From the NCBI RefSeq assembly GCF_000685395.1, contig NZ_AVSQ01000003.1, positions 1 to 64,000 of the forward strand: DNA of 64,000 nt. Reading direction: 5' to 3'. The notes beneath the pieces are model-generated. The model was not told where the DNA came from. It did not search any database and worked only from the letters and a program-made list of their open reading frames with translations. Every line of letters starts with the position of its first letter. Positions within the stretch are counted from its first letter, which is position 1. This DNA is from Candidatus Nitrosotenuis chungbukensis (lineage in GTDB: Archaea > Thermoproteota > Nitrososphaeria > Nitrososphaerales > Nitrosopumilaceae). Both the position numbers and the translations under genes were made by a program. Positions 59,214 to 64,000 of the stretch are shown piece after piece.

Positions 59214-60758
59214 GTGGATGGAACTAAATTGAGCACGGTAAAAATGGAAAGATTGGAGGACTCGCGTAAGAGCATCATACTATACCTCACCATAATAGGT
59301 GCAGCCGGGCTATCTCTAAGGTTAGTTTATTTTCCATACGATGTACCCATCACACTTGACGCAGTATCATACTTCTGGTATGCAATAGATACGAATGTTC
59401 TAGGCCACTTTCCAGACAACTACAATTTTCCCAATACCGGTTGGCCTACTCTTTTGTCGTTTTTCTTTACGGTTTTTCATTCTGATAATTTTATGGACTA
59501 CATGACATTACAGAGACTGATTAGCGTTTCAGTATCAGTATCAACCATAATACCCGTCTATTTGATTTGTAGAAAATTTTTTAATAAACAAATTGCATTA
59601 CTGGGAGCCGCAGTTTTTGTGTTAGAGCCACACACGGTACAAAATTCTCTAATTGGCATATCTGATCCGCTATACATTTTCTTAATTGCCCTCTCTTTTG
59701 CATTTCTACATAGTAATAATCAGAAAATCGTTTATCTTTCATTTGCCATGGGTGCGCTAGCCAGTCTTACAAGATACGAGGGGTTGTTGTTCTTTGGTGT
59801 ACTGACAGTTGTTTTTTTTACAAGATACAGAAAAGAGAGAAGAGTTCTTGCCAAATACGCAATTGCATGTAGTATTTTTATCGTTGTTCTATTGCCTTCT
59901 TTGTATCTAAGAATACAAAGTACTGGAGATGACGGACTGACTAGTCATGTTGTCAGCGGAGTCTTAGTTGCCAATAGCATCGCAATAAATGAGGAGAACG
60001 GATTATCGCAGTTTATCATTTCTGGATCTGAGAGCTTTATTAAATATCTAGGATGGATAATGATCCCATATTTTGTAGTTCTTGTTCCATATGGTGTTTT
60101 TTTGATTGTCAAACATCGTCATCATAGAAAGATGTCATTATTTCTTTCTATGATTGTTTTATCGCTGCCCGCATTTTATGCATACGCACGTCAGATACAA
60201 GAACCAAGATATCTGCTAGTTCTTATTCCGTTTTTTTCGGTTTTATCATTATTTTTGCTAGAAAAGATCTGGAAAAGAGACCGCAGTTACAAAGTTATCT
60301 TAATCGTTATTTTAGCAGGAATCCTTATCTCATCCACAATATTTTTGGAATTAAAGAAAATCGATATTGAGCACGAAAAGGAAGCGTATGCTGTTGCACA
60401 AGAGGTTGTTAAAAGTGCCAACGTTGTCAACAGCTATTATCCAGAATCAAAGTTTCTCAAAGCAGCTAGCATCACAAACAAGGAATTTCCATCATTAAGC
60501 AGTTCTGTTGTACCGCCATTAACGGTTTCTACAGACGGTTTTAGTTATTTAGAAGAGTTTATTGAAAGTAACAAAAAATCAGGATTAACAGGGTTGATTA
60601 TCGACAATAATGAGCAAAGACCAGATTTCTTAAAAGATGTTTACCTACACGAGGAAAAATACCCTTATCTGATCAAAACATACGACTCTGCTCATTATGG
60701 ATATGGATATCATGTAAAAATATTCAAAATTGACTATGAACAATTTAGCTACAAGTAA
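59214..60758 (+). CDS. ArnT/GT39-like integral membrane glycosyltransferase
   Basis: 514 residues with about ten helices. The first extracytoplasmic loop has PYDVPITLDAVSYFWYAID, containing the catalytic-type Asp of GT-C enzymes. LTRYEGLLFFGVLTVVF and RQIQEPRYLLVLIPFFSVL are other family features. The C-terminal about 120 residues form a soluble extracytoplasmic domain. It probably transfers sugar from a polyprenyl-phosphate donor to a protein or glycan outside. The start is GTG 59214. It is the last gene of the export run. Confidence 0.82.
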   Translation: MDGTKLSTVKMERLEDSRKSIILYLTIIGAAGLSLRLVYFPYDVPITLDAVSYFWYAIDTNVLGHFPDNYNFPNTGWPTLLSFFFTVFHSDNFMDYMTLQRLISVSVSVSTIIPVYLICRKFFNKQIALLGAAVFVLEPHTVQNSLIGISDPLYIFLIALSFAFLHSNNQKIVYLSFAMGALASLTRYEGLLFFGVLTVVFFTRYRKERRVLAKYAIACSIFIVVLLPSLYLRIQSTGDDGLTSHVVSGVLVANSIAINEENGLSQFIISGSESFIKYLGWIMIPYFVVLVPYGVFLIVKHRHHRKMSLFLSMIVLSLPAFYAYARQIQEPRYLLVLIPFFSVLSLFLLEKIWKRDRSYKVILIVILAGILISSTIFLELKKIDIEHEKEAYAVAQEVVKSANVVNSYYPESKFLKAASITNKEFPSLSSSVVPPLTVSTDGFSYLEEFIESNKKSGLTGLIIDNNEQRPDFLKDVYLHEEKYPYLIKTYDSAHYGYGYHVKIFKIDYEQFSYK

Positions 60759-60791
60759 TCAGATTGCATTTTTGTGCATCAGCATATCACA

Positions 60792-60817
60792 ACATTTTAA
60801 AATTAAAAATAAAATGT
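60792..60817. terminator. 8-bp inverted repeat between convergent genes
   Basis: ACATTTTA (60792-60799) and TAAAATGT (60810-60817) can pair around a 10-base A/T loop. The site lies between the convergent ends at 60758 and 60902. A bidirectional termination signal is plausible. Confidence 0.35.
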
Positions 60818-60901
60818 GTGGTACATATTGATTAAATATCTTAGAAACAACTGTAAAAAAAAATATTCAGTATTATTCAATTAAGAAAATAATTAAAGTA
60901 T

Positions 60902-61672
60902 CTATTTTTTATTGTTCAAAGTTTTTTTATAGTTATCATTAATTTGTTTAATTAAATCCAGTGTTTTGTCATGCATTAAATCCAGATTTGGGAGAACGCA
61001 GTGTCCTCCTATGAACCCAGGAAACATCTTGGGCCGGTTGCCTAGGAATTTATGAATCTCATCAGAAAAAGTCCACATCTCATCATAATTGACTTTGTGT
61101 TCTACCGCTATCATGTTAGTTAATTGGGCATAATTAATCAGCCATCCATAGTATGAAGTGTCTATGAGTATTTTTGCAAGCTCAAGTGTCAATGGTGTTG
61201 ACATTCTTTTTGTTTTAATTCCCGCTTTTTTCATTCTATTTGAATATGTTTTGATTACCCATTTTGCATTAGGAGCCCAATCATAAACTGAATAGAATTT
61301 TGTATAACGCTGCAGGTCTTTGATCATTCGTTTGTGAACGCCTCTTGTAGCACTGTAAATAACAGGTATGGTAAGCGCTTTTTGTATGTGTTCTGTTGTG
61401 TAAGGTTTGATTGTACTGTGAATAACTATCCCCTGAGGATTCTTTTCTTTTACAGTCTTGATCACTATGCTCTCAAAATTATCAGTGTATGGAATACAAA
61501 AGTGGATTAATGATATAGGATTATCTTTGACTGTTTCATAATGTTTCTGATCCATTTTTTGGGGGTCTATATCAAAACCTATTGCCTGGATTGATTTTTT
61601 AAGTACTTTAAGTATAGGAATGCCAATTTCTCCCAACCCCATTACAAGATCATAATGTTTTGAAGTCAACAT
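60902..61672 (-). CDS. Shortened NDP-sugar dehydrogenase-like protein
   Basis: 256 residues, against about 400-430 for UDP-glucose/GDP-mannose 6-dehydrogenases. It keeps a Rossmann start (VMGLGEIGIPILKVL), HFCIPYTDNF and VIHSTIKPYTTEHI, the helix with K167 (LELAKILIDTSYY) and the catalytic-type cysteine C225 in GFIGGHCVLPN. The C-terminal UDP-binding domain is missing, and the frame ends shortly after the cysteine region. It may oxidise a different small substrate or pair with another protein. The ORF looks intact rather than broken. Confidence 0.7.
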   Translation of the reverse strand: MLTSKHYDLVMGLGEIGIPILKVLKKSIQAIGFDIDPQKMDQKHYETVKDNPISLIHFCIPYTDNFESIVIKTVKEKNPQGIVIHSTIKPYTTEHIQKALTIPVIYSATRGVHKRMIKDLQRYTKFYSVYDWAPNAKWVIKTYSNRMKKAGIKTKRMSTPLTLELAKILIDTSYYGWLINYAQLTNMIAVEHKVNYDEMWTFSDEIHKFLGNRPKMFPGFIGGHCVLPNLDLMHDKTLDLIKQINDNYKKTLNNKK

Positions 61673-61764
61673 AGATCAGTCTTATGTTGACATATATCAA
61701 TTTACAATTACAACGACATCAGATCGTAGCTAAGGGGATAATGGATGAAAATTCGTGATTCTAA

Positions 61765-61999
61765 CACAGATGGTTAATAAGTAAATTTTACTTTCTCCGT
61801 TTAAGACGTAAGGTAGCGTTATGTATCAGACTCAAAAATCAAAATGTTATTTTTTCACCACGTATAACATGAGAGGGCAAGAGATGTTAATGATGTAAAA
61901 AACTTGGATTATCCATAAGGGAGATAATCTCGTTTCCGCCCTATCCAAATATGCCTAAAAAATAGCAAGTGTGTCATTGATCCAATAAAGAATAATTGA
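61765..61999 (+). pseudogene. Decayed duplicate of the GT4-3' end and DegT aminotransferase
   Basis: This gap of about 340 bp has no gene but holds recognisable remnants. CACAGATGGTTAATAAG at 61765 matches the end of the glycosyltransferase gene near 55805 with one change. Around 61855-61885 there is weak similarity to the aminotransferase segment encoding HLYIMRV. GAGATAATCT at 61921 onward matches its last about 90 bases (CTATCCAAA-ATGCC-AAAA, TGTCATTGAT, TGACAG) with several substitutions, gaps and an in-frame TAG. The middle of the gene is deleted. It is a relic of duplication or recombination. Confidence 0.75.
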
Positions 62000-62009
62000 C
62001 AGAAAAAGA

Positions 62010-63140
62010 CTAACTAGCATCCATCATTTGGATTATCTTATCAAGCGAAATCGAAGATATCGAATGGTATTGATTATTTTCATCTATAAATATGGAAAAG
62101 TTGCCTTTGCCGAGCTGCGATAAAATGCCTTGTATTTCATCTTCATAAGTTTTGTATTGATCACCAGATAAACAGCAGGGATCATATTTGTTAAAGATTT
62201 GTAGTTGTTCTCTTCCATCTCCGTATGAAGCCATTATGTATTGATCCAAATAATTGGCTATCATATAGAATTTCGGTACGGTTTGTTCATAATCACCCAT
62301 ATTTTTTGGATTATTGAATCGCAAAAACATTGGAGCCGTTCCTGCTACCGGAAAGCTTTTTTCTATTCTGGGATCTATAGCCGAATACACTCCTGTCGTC
62401 CATCCACCTCCAGATATGCCCATCATGTAATAGTGCTCAAAATCATATTGTTGATCTAAATAGTTAAGCGATGATGATACTGGTTCAATAAAGAATTTGA
62501 GGGGTGAAAAATTCTCAGTTTCCAAGAATTGCAAGTCGTTATGATAAACAAGTTTGAATTTACCAAAATGTTCCGACTCGATTACAGGATTAGTATTTTG
62601 TCCTGTCAGAGGCATCGAAAATGCTAGAACCGAATATTTGTTCTGCAGTAGTGTCCGAATTGTTTCTTTACCTTTAACAAAGTCGCCATCATGACCTTGA
62701 TGATAAACGACAAGCTTGTTGTTACCGTCCTTGGCCAAAAATAGATAAGGATAAGAATTTACTCCATACTCCATAAGAATTGAAAATCTATCTATACGTT
62801 CTAAATTTTCCATGTCAGAATATCTGTCATCGACTATGTTTGATTCTATACTGTCCGGAATTTTAGTAAGAAATGTTTCGTTATCTTTAAAGACATAATT
62901 AATTAATTTAGCACGTTTTTCGAGGATATCTTGTTCGCTTGTAATGTGAATTATTGACGCTATATCAAATTCAACGTATGTATCAAGTATTGGATAGTCA
63001 TCTTCTTTGCCTTGTAACTTATCGAACAGTACATTTAAAATTTCATAAGGAGGAATTTTGAAAGTGCCAACAATAATTCCGTAAGAAAAAGAGCTGATAA
63101 CAATTAAGAATAATAATAAAATAATTTTTTTTTGTAACAA
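62010..63140 (-). CDS. Membrane-anchored alpha/beta hydrolase-like protein
   Basis: 376 residues. An N-terminal helix (IILLLFLIVISSFSYGIIV) acts as signal anchor. The extracytoplasmic part contains LVVYHQGHDGDF (oxyanion-type strand), and the nucleophile elbow GISGGG with S243 is flanked by hydrophobic strands. A late histidine in NENNQYHSIS could complete a triad. This fits an alpha/beta-hydrolase esterase or deacylase facing outside, perhaps acting on glycan acyl groups. The family is not firmly identified. It precedes the GNAT gene's end by 33 bases. Confidence 0.7.
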   Translation of the reverse strand: MLQKKIILLLFLIVISSFSYGIIVGTFKIPPYEILNVLFDKLQGKEDDYPILDTYVEFDIASIIHITSEQDILEKRAKLINYVFKDNETFLTKIPDSIESNIVDDRYSDMENLERIDRFSILMEYGVNSYPYLFLAKDGNNKLVVYHQGHDGDFVKGKETIRTLLQNKYSVLAFSMPLTGQNTNPVIESEHFGKFKLVYHNDLQFLETENFSPLKFFIEPVSSSLNYLDQQYDFEHYYMMGISGGGWTTGVYSAIDPRIEKSFPVAGTAPMFLRFNNPKNMGDYEQTVPKFYMIANYLDQYIMASYGDGREQLQIFNKYDPCCLSGDQYKTYEDEIQGILSQLGKGNFSIFIDENNQYHSISSISLDKIIQMMDAS

Positions 63141-63173
63141 TATTAAGATGATTTGTGCCTAGGATAAAAAGTA

Positions 63174-63599
63174 TTAGTCCAGTTCTTTTTCAAACCAGTA
63201 CATTTTTAATTTATAATTATTTTTTTCAAAAAGTTGTTTACTGTTTAGATTATCTGCTCTTACTGAGCCTCTGAGTTTTTTTATATTCAATTTTTTGGCT
63301 TCGTTTTCAAGTAGTTGCAACATTTTAGTACCAACCCCCTTATTTTGATATTCTTTTACAACCAAGATATTAATTTCTAAGTCTAGAATTCGTATGTAAC
63401 CTACCACATTATTATCCATTATCGCCATCCACTGATGAAAATGTGGATTTGTCAGTTGTTTTTCCATGTATTCATAATGCTCTTTCTTTGTAAGAGGCCT
63501 ATCTTGAAGAATAAACGATCCGAGATAGAATTGATTTCGTAAATCTAGAATAATATCCCAATCATCTCTAGTACAGGATCGAAGATGTATGTTCATCAT
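63174..63599 (-). CDS. GNAT acetyltransferase
   Basis: 141 residues with a full GNAT motif A (EINILVVKEYQNKGVGTKML) and the C-terminal GSVRADNLNSKQLFEKNNY motif. PLTKKEHYEYMEKQL resembles the PTYxEH segment of the paralogues at 36073 and 37595, so the locus has at least three related small acetyltransferases. An amino-sugar acceptor is likely. The start may be the first or second ATG (63599 or 63596). Confidence 0.82.
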   Translation of the reverse strand: MMNIHLRSCTRDDWDIILDLRNQFYLGSFILQDRPLTKKEHYEYMEKQLTNPHFHQWMAIMDNNVVGYIRILDLEINILVVKEYQNKGVGTKMLQLLENEAKKLNIKKLRGSVRADNLNSKQLFEKNNYKLKMYWFEKELD

Positions 63600-63647
63600 T
63601 GGATAAAAAGATCAGACAGATATATTGATTTTTTATGTCTGAATAAA

Positions 63648-64000
63648 TCACTTAAATTCTTTTATTAATTCAACTAGCGATTCAATGCCCTTATCATTGT
63701 TAAAATTTTTCATCGCGTGATCCCTTCCAAGATTGGCCATTTCTTTCCATTTTGGATTATTAATATCAGACAGATATTCTTGGAATTTTTCTTTATAGTT
63801 TTTTTCATTGATAAATATTGCATTTTCGCCATCTCTATAACCTAAATTTTTTCCATAATTTTTGTCTGTTATTTCCATGAATGTGAGGCATCCCGCCGCA
63901 GGCATTTCAAAGTATTTCATAGTATAGATATCAGTAGTGGCAGCTATTGCTGTAGCGTATTTCTGAAGTAATAATGGGTACTTGTCGCCAACATATTCAT
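63648..64000 (-). CDS. Glycosyltransferase, C-terminal part (runs off the right edge)
   Basis: 117 residues are visible. The frame is open to the window edge, so the ATG at 63920 is internal. Residues DIYTMKYFEMPAAGCLTFME contain the donor-binding E-x-P-A-A-G-C pattern seen in the C-terminal domain of GT-B glycosyltransferases of the CgeB/group-1 type. LGYRDGENAIFINEKNYKEK is the usual following region. It is another sugar transferase of the locus. Donor unknown. Confidence 0.8.
   Translation of the reverse strand, partial: EYVGDKYPLLLQKYATAIAATTDIYTMKYFEMPAAGCLTFMEITDKNYGKNLGYRDGENAIFINEKNYKEKFQEYLSDINNPKWKEMANLGRDHAMKNFNNDKGIESLVELIKEFK

Noticed and set aside
60759-60901. Possible small RNA in the AT-rich gap
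   Set aside because: Apart from one short inverted repeat there is no promoter or conserved structure that I can support.

Overview
The window looks like chromosome of an ammonia-oxidising thaumarchaeon (Nitrososphaerota, order Nitrosopumilales). The evidence is an archaeal-type heme-copper oxidase operon with cupredoxins, an F420-dependent NADP reductase, intronless archaeal tRNAs, a PhoU regulator with an AbrB-like head, frequent TTG/GTG starts and apparently leaderless promoters. The first 20 kb is clearly richer in G+C than the remaining 44 kb. A Nitrosotenuis-like organism is possible but is only inferred from that composition. No amo genes are in view.

Region 1 (1-6.7 kb) is a phosphate-uptake block. 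A partial pstS on the left edge diverges from a small secreted protein. A PhoU/AbrB-type regulator diverges from a tight pstC-pstA-pstB-phoU operon. Related CTATAT/ATATAG elements lie about 45-50 bp upstream of the predicted TATA boxes of pstS, the secreted protein and pstC, which suggests one shared regulator.

Region 2 (6.7-19.9 kb) is core genome: tRNA-Lys(CTT), a lone tnpB, a START-like protein with a ribbon-helix-helix tail, and a terminal-oxidase operon on the minus strand. In that operon subunit II is split into two in-frame ORFs by TAG-ATG, followed by subunit I, a double cupredoxin and a heme A synthase-like protein. After it come a histidine phosphatase, npdG with an FMN/F420 split-barrel protein, an aminotransferase, tRNA-Arg(TCG), membrane proteins, a DUF59-PqqD fusion and mtnA.

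Region 3 (19.9-64 kb) is a large AT-rich surface-glycan locus. It contains a nonulosonic-acid (legionaminic/pseudaminic-like) gene set: a NeuC-type epimerase, two NeuB-type synthases of which one is short and divergent, a CMP-sugar synthetase, a 4,6-dehydratase, DegT aminotransferases, acetyltransferases and two PP-loop sugar amidotransferases. It also contains a dTDP-sugar branch (rmlA, rmlB, a cupin), several glycosyltransferases, a flippase, an ArnT-like membrane glycosyltransferase, methyltransferases, deacetylases and a sulfotransferase.

The most unusual block is 47.6-50.4 kb, an FkbH/acyl carrier protein/MaoC/AcpS cassette next to a hexapeptide acyltransferase. It implies carrier-bound acyl units, perhaps glyceryl-derived, used to decorate glycans in an archaeon. 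The locus also shows duplication and decay. A remnant of a glycosyltransferase/aminotransferase junction sits at 61.77-62.0 kb, there are tandem acetyltransferase paralogues, and one epimerase gene has no standard start codon.
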